Source: Forficula auricularia
Lineage: Eukaryota > Arthropoda > Insecta > Dermaptera > Forficulidae
Direction: 5' to 3'
Assembly: GCA_024734495.1 (NCBI GenBank)
Contig: JALMQS010000673.1
Location: forward strand, 124,001 to 188,000
Length of the DNA: 64,000 nucleotides
The first letter of the stretch is position 1, and each line of letters opens with the position of its first letter. A program made the position numbers and the translations under genes. Below are positions 44,700 through 56,964 of this stretch, piece after piece. Under the pieces are notes generated by a model. It saw nothing but the letters and a program-made list of their open reading frames with translations. It ran no database searches and was not told where the DNA came from.

Positions 44700-45050
44700 T
44701 CTTTCAAAATTGACATATTCTCCTTTTGAGAATTTAATAGATAGAGATGTAAATAGGATTTTCAGAGTCCCATCATCATTTAGGTCCTCCGAGGCTCTCC
44801 GAGAGAAAGGGTTGGTTGGTCTTCGCTTCACAAAGTAAGAGTGATTAGGGCTCGTTGTTAGAATGTCTCACTTAGGTGTTGCATTTAATGTGCTGCAGAG
44901 ATTTTCTTTCAGAGACGCAGCCCTCGACCACCGTGGGATTCATCATCAACTTGGTACCTTAGCTATTCATATGATTAGGGCTGAGATGTGCGTATTTGTC
45001 CTTGATTTAAGGGACTCTCTTTCGGTCGATCTTATTTAAAATAATCTAAA
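44700..45050. promoter_or_regulatory. GC-richer single-copy island
   Basis: Contains a repeated TGATTAGGGCT (44848 and 44976) and CCTCCGAGGCTCTCCGAG. No coding similarity. Role unknown. Confidence 0.3.
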
Positions 45051-45780
45051 AAAGCACGTACATCTCTTATTTAATAGACTAGATTGCTTGTTAAATTCAT
45101 ACATAGCTTAAGAACATGGGGGGTCATGCGCCAATGCCAACGATTGAAAACAAAAATATCAAACACACATAATAGAATAATAATAAAAAAATAAAAAATA
45201 AAAAATAAAAATAAAACCAAATATATTTAAAGCACCTCTGACAGACCGATTCAACGTTTTGATTTCTCTGAGCAAATAACAAATCTCCACATATAAATTA
45301 AACAAATATTAAAGATAATGAATAATAATACATAAATCCTTGAAAAACAAAAATCATTATATAAAATTAAAAAAAAATTACCTTCTGCAAATTAATCATA
45401 ATTATCATTATTATTATTATTATTTTTTTTTTCAATAGAAAATGATAAAAATAAATAGATATTTATTCATAGTAAAATATTTTAGATTCCAAAATTCGGC
45501 CCATAATTTCAAATTCAAATTTAAAACTTTTTATTAATTATGTTTTAAAAACTTTATTGTTAAAAAAAAATTCTTGACTTTCAAATATTATTAAAATTTA
45601 AATATAAAATATAATAATATGTGGATATATAGGTAAATGAAATTTTTCATAATTAATTAAAAAATGTAAATATTAAATTTCAAATGTTTAAATAATTTTT
45701 TTTTTTATTTTAATTATAAAAGAGTAATTTTAAATAATAAATTGTTATAATAAAGTAAACATTCACTATTGATAAAATAC
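45051..45780. other. very AT-rich intron
   Basis: AAAAAT simple-sequence tract at 45184-45214; otherwise nothing. Confidence 0.5.
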
Positions 45781-46645
45781 TAACAATATAATTGCTTTGA
45801 GGATTCATTATCGCGTGGATTGAAGTCTGTCGCCCGGAGCCTGCAGGCTTTCCTCGTGAGTCCATTAGAGGGAAGATCATGCTCAGTGTTTTCCATCTTG
45901 GGCCTCTGCTGGACAATCATGATCATTTAGATTTTAAGCTTATCTCTCAGGTTTCCCTCTAATATTAGCTAGTTCGCTCTAGTTAGGTCCTTAATGGTGC
46001 ATGTGTTAGCTGTAGAGTCCAGCAGAGAGCTAATATCGAACTCACTGTCTTGTTCTCTCCACGAACGAACCACGAGGGGAGTCGACCAGACCGGAATCAT
46101 CGGTTGAGGTCCAGGTCTCCTCTAATCTTAAGATGCGATGCGATTTCGGGAGATCGATTAGATCTCACACAATATAGCCAGTGAAAAAGGGTTCGATGCT
46201 AGATTTTGCCCGGCGAATGACTCCAGGAGGAGTGCCTTTTATTTCCGGATCTGCCCGGAACACGTGCATAGACTTCAGGAAATTTTTGGGCGGTGACTGA
46301 CAGAAAGATCCTCTACCTTTGTAAACTCATTTGTACATCTCTCTGACAGTCAATGCTGTTGCGCTTTCGGATCTAGGGACGGAATATCCAGACAGACAAC
46401 CAACAAAAGATCATAAGATCGTCTACTGTGGGTATTCCCCGAAGAGGCTCTCCTGTTGCTAGGGACTGTGCGATGCGTTACCCGCCTTGGTTTCGGTCGC
46501 CTCACAATTAAACTGCCCTTTTCGTCTCTCATACCTATACAGGTACAGGCTAGGTAGGATCTCTTTCAGGAGCCCTGTTTTCATTTAATGGGGTCTAAAG
46601 AATCAAACTTTCTTTTCATTGGCCGGTTCTCGCGGTGCGCGGTTT
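45781..46645. promoter_or_regulatory. longest GC-richer single-copy island, function unknown
   Basis: About 860 bp near 45-50% GC with sharp edges against AT-rich flanks. Short open frames on both strands carry no known domain. No inverted ends, no tRNA boxes and no internal repeats were found. Candidate regulatory element, non-coding RNA or remnant of an old insertion. Confidence 0.35.
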
Positions 46646-47837
46646 CCGACTCCAAAAGTCCAAATCTTTCGTTTTAAAATTGAAATTATGAGAATTTCAT
46701 TTGAAGCGGTTGACCCTTGGACTTCGCGATTTTATTTGAGAACAAATCCAAACCAGATTTCTTTGTAATCAAATGATGAGATATTTGATTCAAAGCAATT
46801 ATGCCATTTGGATCATCGTAGAGGCAAACATATATTTTTGATTTACTTTTGTTGCCTCTAGTTGTCTACTTCTATTTACAAGGATTTTCCTTTGTAAATG
46901 GAAGTGTAAACTAATATTTTTTGAGCTATGTCTTAGATCCCAGAATGTCTCTTCAGCCTGGTCTACTTTGGATAGCCACCAACTTAAGACTTATCTACTC
47001 TAGGGATACCGAGTTTCTACATGGTAAATATAAAGGTTTTTATTTTATAAATAAATAAAGGAAAATCTTGATTTAATAATTTATTTTCATCAAAAAGATA
47101 AAAAAAAAAATACCTAAGTAGGTATATATCTATTTGGATCACCATTAGATTTTGTCATTCCAGAGAATAAGTCACGATAAAAGAAGTTCCAAAAGTACTC
47201 ATCTAAATTATTTTGGATAAAAAAAACCTATTTTTATTTCGAAATTTTTCTTTATTTATATTTACTATTCTTCACATAGTAGTAATTTATTTTAAATTTT
47301 CTAAAATTTTGATGGTAATTAAAAATACACTTTTTTCACTCCCTCGCAAGAGAGAACATTTCTCCAATTTTAATAGTGAAATAAAAATTCATTTCCCTAT
47401 AGTTATTTTAATACCATTAATTTATTAAGATAACTTGATTTTTTTAAGATTATCTAATTTTGATAGTGAAATAAAATCTCATTTCCCTATAGTTATTTTA
47501 ATATAATTAATTTATTAAGATAACATGATTTTTTTCTATTACCGACAATACTCATTAGATTTTGGGCTTTCTAGCTTATAGATCTTCCGGTTAAAAAATT
47601 CAAAATTATTCAAAAAATTTTTAAATAATTTTTTGAGATTTTTATTGATTCTACTATTGTAAAAAAATAAACAATCGAACAGGTGTGTTTCACTTAATGA
47701 AAAACCGGAATCCAGGCTTTGAAATTTTATCGGGTTTTTTAATTGACACATAAACCAGCTGCTAAGGAGAGTGTTTCAAAATTTTAGATTTTAAATTATT
47801 TTTAAACTCCCACGTATTTATTTAACGTATTGCTTAA
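46646..47837. other. AT-rich intron with short local duplication
   Basis: A direct repeat of about 75 bp (TCATTTCCCTATAGTTATTT) occurs at 47345-47420 and 47455-47525. Nothing else. Confidence 0.5.
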
Positions 47838-48157
47838 GCACGGCCAATCACTGACCTCCATTTGATCTCTTTAGCCAATCAGAGAGATCACGCGTCGACG
47901 TCGTTGTTAAACGTTTTATAATAATATCTATAAAGAATAGAGAGCATGAGTAGGTACTTGAACGTTTTCCTTATCACTTTTAAATTCGGAAATAAATGCA
48001 CGGCCAATCACTGACCTCCATTCGATCTCTTTAGCCAATCAGAGAGATCACGCGTCGACGTCGTTGTTAAGCGTTTTATAATAATATCTATAAAGAATAG
48101 AGAGCATGAGTAGGTACTTGAACGCTTTCTTTATCACTTTTAAATTCGGAAATAAAT
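47838..48157 (+). promoter_or_regulatory. tandem duplication, two 160-bp promoter-like units
   Basis: Both units start GCACGGCCAATCACTGACC and end TTCGGAAATAAAT, with only a few substitutions. Each has two CCAAT boxes (GGCCAATCA, AGCCAATCAGAG), a GTCGACGTCG block and a TATA-like CTATAAAGAATAG about 35 bp before GTAGGTACTTGAACG. The order CCAAT, CCAAT, TATA resembles a core promoter on the plus strand. No ORF follows. Confidence 0.5.
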
Positions 48158-48159
48158 TC

Positions 48160-49330
48160 AATATTCTTGTTTAGACTTGTCATTAATTAACTTTTATATA
48201 AAATATGTAATTAATCCACTTAGATTGGAGCATCCAATTTCAATTAAATCTTTTGTACGTAAACAAAAGGATTAAAATTACTAAAGTAAACATCTCCTTG
48301 TATTTATATATCGTTGTTTTTGATTTAATATAATTTCGTGTCAATTTGAACCGGGTGGAATAATATCTATATATAAAAAAAAATAGCAACAAAAAAAATT
48401 ACAAGCAGACCGCAGAGGACTCAACAGGAACATGAAATGCTAACAAATTGTTTAAATACGCGGATGGTTTAGTTTAATTTAATGAACGCCATTAAAACCA
48501 AACATGAAAAATAATAATAAAAAAAAAAGTATAAAATAAAATTAACAAAAAAAAAAAAACAACAACAACTAGATATAAATTACTTTTTTTGTTGTTAGCA
48601 TGTGAACTAAAACATCAACAACAAATCATAAATTGAACACTTCCGAACTTTTGCTTAATACATTTCGTAAAGCAAGAAAACAATTCAGAAGGGGGAATTC
48701 AAATATTTCTCAAAAAACTAATTAATATTAACCAATATTTTCTATTTATTTATTTTTTATTTTTTTATAAATCATTCATTTATCATTTACTGAAACAATG
48801 AAAATTTTTTTTATAATAAATTGATGATGGGGATTCATTAATTTGATTGATTATCGGTGTATCGATAAATATATAATTGACGTTAGGGATTGTATGTTTT
48901 GAATTCAATAAAAATTTATTAATTTGGTACTTTTTAAGTAGTTGAATATAAAAAACAAGCATTTAGTTCTATAAAGTAATGAAAATTTAAAAAATTTTAA
49001 AAAAATTCAAAAAATTTTGCGAAAACTACCTAGAATTTGTATATTTTTAAAATCTTTTAAATTTTTTGTAAATTTTCATTACTTTATTAAAATATGTTTC
49101 ACCAAGAACCTACACCATTCTCTCTTAATAAAATTTAGTTATATATTTAGAAAATTTTAATATTTAAAATAAAGTAGCAACCTATATTATTTAGAAAATT
49201 TTAAAGAAAATGTATTACATATAATATTGTTTTAATATATCAATGAATGGTTTCTTAAAATGAGGCTACTTTCTATTTAGAGAAATTAAAAATAAATTAT
49301 ATTAGAATCTGTAATGGCTTAAGGAATTAT
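48160..49330. other. AT-rich intron
   Basis: TTTCACCAAGAACCTACACC (family C-type module) at 49098; otherwise nothing. Confidence 0.5.
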
Positions 49331-49378
49331 TTAGCCAAAGCAAGGATGCACCGGGTACAATAAAACTCCCAGAATAAA

Positions 49379-49413
49379 GACGTTTCGGCCTGAATTAATC
49401 GGGCCATCTTCAG
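49379..49413 (-). ncRNA. hammerhead ribozyme motif (family F)
   Basis: CTGAAGA, extra T, GGCC/GGCC stem II, GAAAC, GTC. Stem I pairs AATAAA with TTTATT and, past a small internal loop, CCC with GGG. All core bases present. Confidence 0.75.
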
Positions 49414-49548
49414 TTTATTGGGATTTATATGTTATACATATTACCATGTACATGTAATTTTTCTGGTTTTGTCAACAATAAGAAATTTAACTTCATATAT
49501 TTAGTGTTGTACTGGAGCCCAAGATTCAGAGACTCATCACCCAATAAA

Positions 49549-49583
49549 CAGAAGATGGCCCAATAAATTCAGGCCGAAACGTT
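49549..49583 (+). ncRNA. hammerhead motif, inverted partner, damaged
   Basis: CAGAAGA replaces CTGAAGA and the cleavage triplet is GTT rather than GTC. GGCC/GGCC stem II is kept. Probably inactive because the core U is lost. Confidence 0.55.
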
Positions 49584-50049
49584 TTTATTCTGGGAGTTTT
49601 ATTGTACCCGGTGCATCCATGCTTTGGCTGAACAGCCACGATCTCCAACAAAATTTATATTAGAATATTCATTTTCTTGCAAGAAATCCTTAAAAGACGA
49701 TTCATAAACGATTTTTTCGTTAATATGATATTTTTAAAATGACATTTAAGGGTGAATATTATTGTTTTTTTTTAATATTCAATAAATTTCCATGACATAT
49801 GATGCTTGTTAAAAACTTCTAAACACAACACAGTTCGTCGAAGTTTCCACTATAAAATCAACTCCTTTTGATATAAATAAATTCTTTATGACCTGAAAAC
49901 AGATTTACGAGAATATTAAGCTCTCAACTTAATAGCTAGTTTCTATTTTTTTTCTTCATTCGTTCTAAGTTCAACAATTATAAATTTCCCTTCACAATCC
50001 TACGAAACTACTTGTTCTTTAACAAGTTACAATAATTTTCTTTCCCTAA

Positions 50050-50560
50050 AAAGTTTTGAAAGCTAATCTCAAGTCACGTTGGAAAAAGACTAAGAAAGGT
50101 TTTCGAGTGTGCGTTTGGAGTTGGAGTAGGAACCAAAATGACGTCAACATAGAAAATGGCAGGAGGGAAAACTTAAAAGGCCTATAATACAACGACGAAG
50201 TAGCGCAAAGAAAGAGAACGAATGAAATAAGTTGTGCGATGAGTGAATAAGGCTTGGGGGACGGAAGACGTGGGGGGGTTCCCCGTTTTTAATCAGAGCA
50301 CACTGACACCCCCCCACTCATTTTACCACCGAGTCGTAATTGCTCCAACTCCCAGCCCCTTATTTCTTTCCTTACTTCCTTCACTTTGTCTTTAAAATGC
50401 CTAGTATTTGAACCCCCAGTACTTTAACCCCCTCCCGTCCCATCTCTTGGCGTCTATTAAAAGCAACATGCTCTACACTTATTCACGCCCCTTACTTTTT
50501 GGGGTGAGACAATTTATTTTTAAGGGCAACGGGAAAACCAACTTCTTAATTTCTTTCGTT
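50050..50560. promoter_or_regulatory. GC-richer single-copy island, candidate enhancer
   Basis: Includes a CRE-like ATGACGTCAAC, GTGACACCCCCCCA and pyrimidine-rich tracts. It lies about 1.4 kb downstream of the kn exon. No coding similarity. Confidence 0.35.
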
Positions 50561-51050
50561 TCATCTTTCTTTTTTTTTTTTTTGGATGGAACAAATTTTA
50601 AAGAATCTCGTCGTTATTGTTCCAACAAAAAAAAGTTTAATAGATATTTTTCTTGAAGAAAAATTGATTTAAAATTGTTTATGTGGATATAAATGAAATG
50701 CTTCTGGTTTAATCTCATCTACTTTTAAATATCAATTGAAAGATGACAAATTAATAATCACAGTCTAATTCTTAAATTTTAAAATAATATTGATGAAAAA
50801 CATATAGGGGGGCATTAGGGACATCTATTCAGCAGTTAAATGTAAAATTAATACCTATTTGAAGCAGCCAGAAGAGCTCTTTAATAGGGATAATAATAAT
50901 AATAATAATGACACGTGAGAACTCGTCAGAAGGCCGCATTATTGGGAACTGCGAATATTGTTCGACAATTTTTGAGTCTCCAGTGAACAGCCCGGGTGAT
51001 TGTCAATAAAGCCGGACTTATATTACATTCCTTTGTAATTATTTATATTT

Positions 51051-51290
51051 TGCAGTAAAAACGGTTCTTACTAGTTAAAACGCGTTTCACCGAATACCTT
51101 TGTGGCAACTAGAATTTACTGATATTGGTTAAGTTTGGTCCAAAGATCTAGAATCTTCATTTTTGACTAAAATTACACCCTCTACAACTTTGCTTCTAAT
51201 TTTTGACATTTTCGTTGAAAATTTTTTGAAAATAAACACCCAAAATGAGGCGGAAGGTCAACTTCCTATGTTTAATAATTAAAAATTGGA
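51051..51290 (+). mobile_element. truncated copy of the TTGCAGTAAAA MITE
   Basis: TTTGCAGTAAAAACGGTTCT, AACGCGTTTCACCGAATACC and the CTAGAATCTTCATTTTTGAC block match the left arm of 52585-52978; the right arm is missing. Confidence 0.7.
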
Positions 51291-52010
<720 letters not shown>

Positions 52011-52519
52011 TTTGATTTTCCTATTTTATTTGAATAAAAAATTAAAATTAAAAACAAGATAAACAGCAACATTTCACACATAATATAAGTCTTGTTCCAC
52101 AAAGATCGGGTTATGAAACATTTATTTCGTACTCTTTTTTCTCCTATTAAAATTAAAATTAATACAAACTTTCAGTAAACATAGAACCACTAAATTTAAG
52201 ACAAATAATAATAATAATAAAAGATCTCCAAATGAGTCAATTTTAACATTGAAAATACACTAATAAACACTTTACCAAATAGAAATTAAAAATTCGAATT
52301 CAAATAATATTTTCTAAATGAATTTTCGGGATTCTTTTAATTTTACAAGAAATCTCTAGATACGATTATTATGTACTTTTTTTATGAAACTAAGAGATTC
52401 CCTATTATAATAATTAGAACTGTTTCAATATTTAACATGATACAAATATCATATATCCAATATCCAATTGGTGATTGACCCCATGAGAAATAATAGATAA
52501 ATATTTTTAATTTAAAAGA

Positions 52520-52554
52520 CTGATGAAGAAGGCCAAGCCTTCAAAACGATAGTC
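52520..52554 (+). ncRNA. hammerhead motif with G12 changed (subfamily A)
   Basis: CTGATGA (52520-52526), an extra A, stem GAAGGC/GCCTTC, then AAAAC where GAAAC is expected, and a stem III ending GTC. TCAAACAAATAAAT and, beyond an inserted MITE, the GTATCAAGCAGAGGACAACC block follow (53022-53043). Probably inactive. Confidence 0.6.
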
Positions 52555-52584
52555 TCAAACAAATAAATTATACATAGTATATAT

Positions 52585-52978
52585 GTTGCAGTAAAAGCCC
52601 GTTTTAGTAAGAACGCGTTCTTACTCGTTAAAACGCGTTTCACTGAATACCTTTGTAGCAGCTAGAGTTTACTGCTGTTGGTTGAGTTTGGTTCAAAGGT
52701 CTAGAATCTTCATTTTTGACTTTCCGCCTCATTTTATGTGATTATTTTCAAAAAATTTTAGACGAAAATGTCAAAAATTAAAAGCGAAATTGTAGGGGAT
52801 GTAATTTTGGAGATTTTCGATTAAAATTTTTTGAAAATAATCACTCAAAATTAGACGGAAGGTAAAAATTAAGATTCTAGATCTTTGGACCAAACTCAAC
52901 CAACATCAGTAAACTCTAGTTGCTACAAAAGTATTCAGTGAAACGCGTTCTTACTAAAAAACTGGTTTTTACTGCAAC
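52585..52978. mobile_element. foldback MITE with GTTGCAGTAAAA ends
   Basis: GTTGCAGTAAAAGCCCGTTT and complement, with arms of about 170 bp and flanks ATAT. It splits a subfamily A element between its hammerhead and its hairpin block. A half copy is at 51051. Confidence 0.8.
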
Positions 52979-53219
52979 ATATACATATTTATATTTGATA
53001 TATATGTGTGTATGTTTATTTGTATCAAGCAGAGGACAACCTCTTTATGAAAAATTATTCATCCGCTGAAGTATTTCTTCATCTCGAAATTACTAGCATC
53101 AATAAACTCTACCAAAACTTTGGTAAATAGTTTGAGAAATTAATGTTTTGGGATTAGAACACACTATCTAAAAATCTATTTAAATAAAAGATTTGTTTTT
53201 TATTTATTTATTTTTTTAT

Positions 53220-53600
53220 TTTTTGGTCCATTTTAACATCCGACATAATTCGATCTTCTATTTCTGGTTTGTAGTGGAGGGTAGTGGGCGAAGAAGGGTA
53301 ACTTTCGTGGGTGGAGTTTAGTTATAATAAGCTTACAAGAAATAGGGCTGGCTGGCTGGCTGTTTAGTTTATTCTCCCTTAGGCTACTATTTTTATTCCT
53401 GACTCCACTTCAACCTCAACAAATCTCCCCTCGATACCGAAAAGGGCGGAGTTTCTCTCTTGCAAGACTCTGTACTGAATAACCATGTGACATTCATACT
53501 CTCGCTCTTTTATCAGAGTGCAAAAAAGATGGACTCCTCGTAAGCCCTCCATTTAATCGAGATCAAAGAATTTCCTTTGAAAATACAAACCCAAGTGAAA
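53220..53600. promoter_or_regulatory. GC-richer single-copy island, candidate enhancer
   Basis: Contains GGCTGGCTGGCTGGCTG, TTTATCAGAG (GATA-type), CCATGTGAC (E-box-like) and TCGAGATCAAAG (TCF-like). About 1.3 kb upstream of the kn exon. No coding frame. Confidence 0.4.
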
Positions 53601-53909
53601 TGATTATTAATAAGAGGGGCTGACCAAAACAAAAATGATGCAAATTTTATGGAATTTAAATAAAGGTTTTATGTATATTGAACTGAATCTTTTGAATGAG
53701 TTCAATCCACAAATTTTTTATTTTCATTGAAGTATAGGAAGATTAGCCTTTGCAGAAATGAACATTTTGAAGTTGCCTAATTCCATTCAGATCAATTTGA
53801 CTTTCACTTTTTGAAAATCAATTGGAAGAATATGATAACTTTTAGTAGTTATCACATAAAATATGTCTCACGAGCTGAAAAATTCCTTGTTTTATCTGTT
53901 TGTCTATAG

Positions 53910-53977
53910 CAGTGTTCTTCAACCTGTGTTCCCCGGAACCATAGGGTTTCACTCAAAAGCTTTAGGGGTTCCGTGAG
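53910..53977 (+). mobile_element. hAT-type terminal fragment
   Basis: CAGTGTTCTTCAACCTGTGT and TCCCCGGAACC resemble a hAT left end. The TTAA element begins immediately after. Confidence 0.45.
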
Positions 53978-53981
53978 TTAA

Positions 53982-54564
53982 GGTAGTTCTTTAACAAATG
54001 CAAAAATTCAAGAAGTCTTCGAAACTTGGAATATAAATTATTAAAATCATAATAAACAGACTGTTAAAATTTGAAGACGATTTACAACACCAAACATGAA
54101 ATAATTCCAATTAAAAATGAAATTTTTTACATATGGTAGATTAATGTGAAATAAATGACCTAGAATCCTTAACTCATAGTAAATCAATATTAAATATAAT
54201 ATTTATTTACTCTTATCTTTATTAAAGATGTTTCACCTTGTACCAACACCACAATCTCTACTAATTATATGGTAGATTGGGAAAGGGTGGCAAAATGATC
54301 ATTATTTTATTTTTTTTCCATTGTAGGACTTTCACCATCTTGATGAAAAATCAATATTTGTTAGAATAATATATTCGTTTACTTCGTAGTTTTGATAAAA
54401 AAAAAAAAAAAAACATATTTGGGCGATTATTTTTAGTGGAGGGGATATAAGAACAATGGCTTGGAAACGATCCATTCATAAAGAGGATATAGTAGTGTGC
54501 GAAGTACAGTCAGGTTAAAAAAACATAACCTAAAATTTAACACTGTTGATATGTATAGAGTGGT
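53982..54564. mobile_element. TTAA-type element, third copy, right end missing
   Basis: TTAA followed by GGTAGTTCTTTAACAAATGC. The body matches 35608-36248 inverted. The arm of the 18-kb foldback (54142-54223) is inserted. It passes into a TCATCATCATCATTGAG tail before the gap. Confidence 0.6.
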
Positions 54565-54611
54565 TCATCATCATCATTGAGTATACAGTCCTAAGACTGG
54601 TTTGATGCAAC
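54565..54611 (+). repeat. TCATCATC/CCTAAGACTGG repeat fragment
   Basis: GTCCTAAGACTGGTTTGATG is shared with 34262-34305 and is cut by the gap. Resembles insect non-LTR or SINE tails. Confidence 0.5.
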
Positions 54612-55011
54612 NNNNNNNNNNNNNNNNNNNNNNNNNNNNNNNNNNNNNNNNNNNNNNNNNNNNNNNNNNNNNNNNNNNNNNNNNNNNNNNNNNNNNNNNN
54701 NNNNNNNNNNNNNNNNNNNNNNNNNNNNNNNNNNNNNNNNNNNNNNNNNNNNNNNNNNNNNNNNNNNNNNNNNNNNNNNNNNNNNNNNNNNNNNNNNNNN
54801 NNNNNNNNNNNNNNNNNNNNNNNNNNNNNNNNNNNNNNNNNNNNNNNNNNNNNNNNNNNNNNNNNNNNNNNNNNNNNNNNNNNNNNNNNNNNNNNNNNNN
54901 NNNNNNNNNNNNNNNNNNNNNNNNNNNNNNNNNNNNNNNNNNNNNNNNNNNNNNNNNNNNNNNNNNNNNNNNNNNNNNNNNNNNNNNNNNNNNNNNNNNN
55001 NNNNNNNNNNN
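54612..55011. other. assembly gap of exactly 400 N
   Basis: It ends 6 bp before the terminus of a subfamily B foldback. The length is a placeholder. Confidence 0.95.
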
Positions 55012-55017
55012 TATATA

Positions 55018-55154
55018 TTGAAGGAGACAATAAAAGAGTGTGTCTTCTGCTGGAATTATAAATTTTATTTATTTATAACGAGACTATAGTTTCGAGGGCT
55101 TTGCCCTCTTCATCAGTCTATTACAATGGATTCACAAGAATTAATTTATGAATG
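55018..55154 (+). mobile_element. single arm of a subfamily B hammerhead element
   Basis: Begins TTGAAGGAGACAATAAAAG as in 518-793 and ends after GAATTAATTTATGAATG. The returning arm is absent. Confidence 0.8.
55082..55116 (-). ncRNA. hammerhead ribozyme motif (subfamily B)
   Basis: Identical core to 582-616: CTGATGA, GAGGGC/GCCCTC stem II, GAAA, ACTATAGT stem III, GTC. Confidence 0.75.
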
Positions 55155-55429
55155 AAAGGTTAAAATATTTCATTTTGTTAAAAAAAAATTTTCAATTTAC
55201 ATTTTTTATGTTCTCCACAACACTTATAGCATTTTTTTCTTAATTTTCTCTGCGTATTTCCTTCCTAAAATGTGTGAACTCTAATGAATTCTACCTTGGG
55301 ACGGGCGAAATACCATTTATTTATAAAAAATTCATTGAGCAAGTGTCGAGTTAAACTTGTGGCTCCCATAACCAATTTATTTCTAAATTTCCAAAGTAAA
55401 TAAATTCGAATATAGGTAGATGTATATAC

Positions 55430-55720
55430 CATATATCTATAGGGAGAGTCTGTGATAGCCTACGTTACCCCACTCCTCGCTATAGGGTATACGTGTCTGA
55501 TTGGCCTGGTTAGGTTCGGGATGCCAGCATTCCTCCCTCGGGAACATGCGCTACAATGTGCAAGTGAGCCAAAAGGGAGAGGCAAGTCCTCTCCAAGTCA
55601 TCCACTCCATTAACTATCCACTTGAGTCTCATCAAGAGCCGAAACAGACTAATCGGATCACAACTTGAAAGCCTATTCTAATCAATCGATTAAACCGATT
55701 TCAATTCAACCAAACAATAA
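55430..55720. promoter_or_regulatory. GC-richer island with EBF/Collier site, candidate kn enhancer
   Basis: A perfect EBF site at 55534-55543, plus CATTAACTATCC, AACAGACTAATCGG and TCAATCGATTAAACCG homeodomain-type sites. 3.5 kb upstream of the kn exon. Single copy, non-coding. Confidence 0.5.
55534..55543. promoter_or_regulatory. EBF/Collier binding site
   Basis: TCCCTCGGGA, followed by ACATGC as at 23847. Confidence 0.5.
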
Positions 55721-55777
55721 CCGTATAATTTTATTATTAAACAACAAAAAGGAAAAATCTTAATAAATATGCTATAG

Positions 55778-55830
55778 CAGTGTTTCCCAAACTATGATTC
55801 GCGGTTGTAGCGTTCCGCAGGAAGAAATAC
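55778..55830 (+). mobile_element. hAT-type left-end fragment
   Basis: CAGTGTTTCCCAAACTATG is a common hAT terminus. The matching right end was not found. Confidence 0.45.
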
Positions 55831-56502
55831 CGGTCCTCAAAAATATTAGCTTGGGCGCGTTCATCATAAGGCTTCATAAAGCGTACGTTATGGAAAACTA
55901 TGATTGATGTAATTTATGTGAGAAAACAGTCCGATTTTTATTACCTTTCGTTAAAAGTATAATTGCTAAGCTAGGTACTTTAGTTTTCTTAAAAAATGGT
56001 ATAGTAACAGAGTGGATGTCGAGCCAGATTTGAGAATAAAATTAACTTCTTTTCCTTCTAATTTAGAATTATTATGTGATAAGTAACAACATCATCTTTT
56101 ACAGCAACCACGCAAAAAATATATCTTCATTCGCATTCTTAAATTTTCATTTTCTTAGATAAATAAATAGTTTTTTTTCTTTACTTATAATTTGCAGTTG
56201 GCTCGAGTTTAATAAACTGTAAAATTTAATTAAACCCATTTATTTAATATTTATTATTTGATTGACAAATGCGTCACATATAACACGCCAATAATGATTC
56301 ATCTTTACAGCTAAGTCTGGTAATTTACTTGTATGGACGATATGAACACCCATGCGATCAAAAAGTTTTTGGACATTGTGAAACATGAATAAATATTTAA
56401 AATATTGTTGGAGATCGTGGCTGTGATAAATTTGTAGTGGGTTGAAGGAGTTATTCAGTCAAAGCAAGGATGCACAGAGTCCAATAAAATTACCAAAATA
56501 AA

Positions 56503-56537
56503 GACGTTTCGGCCTGAATTTATCGGGCCATCTTCAG
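56503..56537 (-). ncRNA. hammerhead ribozyme motif (family F)
   Basis: Intact CTGAAGA, GGCC/GGCC stem II, GAAAC and GTC. Stem I pairs AAATAAA with TTTATTT, then CC/GG after a bulge. Confidence 0.75.
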
Positions 56538-56750
56538 TTTATTTGGAATTATACACATATTACCATAAGTACATGTGATTGTTCTTGGTTTTGTCAACAA
56601 TAAGAAATTTAACTTCATATATTTAGTGTTGTGCTGAATCTCTGAATCTTGGGCTCCAACACGAAATATATCAAGTTAAATTTCTTATTGTTGACAAAAC
56701 CAGGAACAATCACATGTACTTATGATAATATGTGCATAATTCCCAATAAA

Positions 56751-56784
56751 CTGAAGATGGCCCGATAAATTCAAGCCGAAACGT
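56751..56784 (+). ncRNA. hammerhead motif, inverted partner, altered
   Basis: CTGAAGA is intact, but stem II is GGCC/AGCC and the cleavage triplet is GTT. Confidence 0.55.
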
Positions 56785-56964
56785 TTTTATTCTGTAAATT
56801 TTATTGGACCCAGTGCATCCTTGCTTTCGCTGAATAACTCCTTTACCCCACCACAATATTTAAAATAATTTAAAATATAACGTTTTCATTTTTTTGTTTT
56901 AGCTTTAAAAGTTCAAGATATTTTTATTTAGTTTCTTTTCATTGTACCCACAATTTTTTCCCCG

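Larger units (their letters stand above)
49333..49629. mobile_element. foldback of family F with two hammerhead motifs
   Basis: Arms AGCCAAAGCAAGGATGCACC and complement. The left core (minus) is intact; the right is damaged. GAACAGCCACGATCTCC at 49630-49646 matches the outer block of the 56.4-kb copy. Confidence 0.75.
56434..56851. mobile_element. foldback of family F with two hammerhead motifs
   Basis: Arms GTGGGTTGAAGGAGTTATTC and complement, with the GGTTTTGTCAACAATAAG block inverted around the centre. The outer block GAGATCGTGGCTGTGAT lies at 56411. Confidence 0.8.

Noticed and set aside
54530..55030. Long open frames across 54530-55030
   Set aside because: These span the second N gap and have no sequence content.
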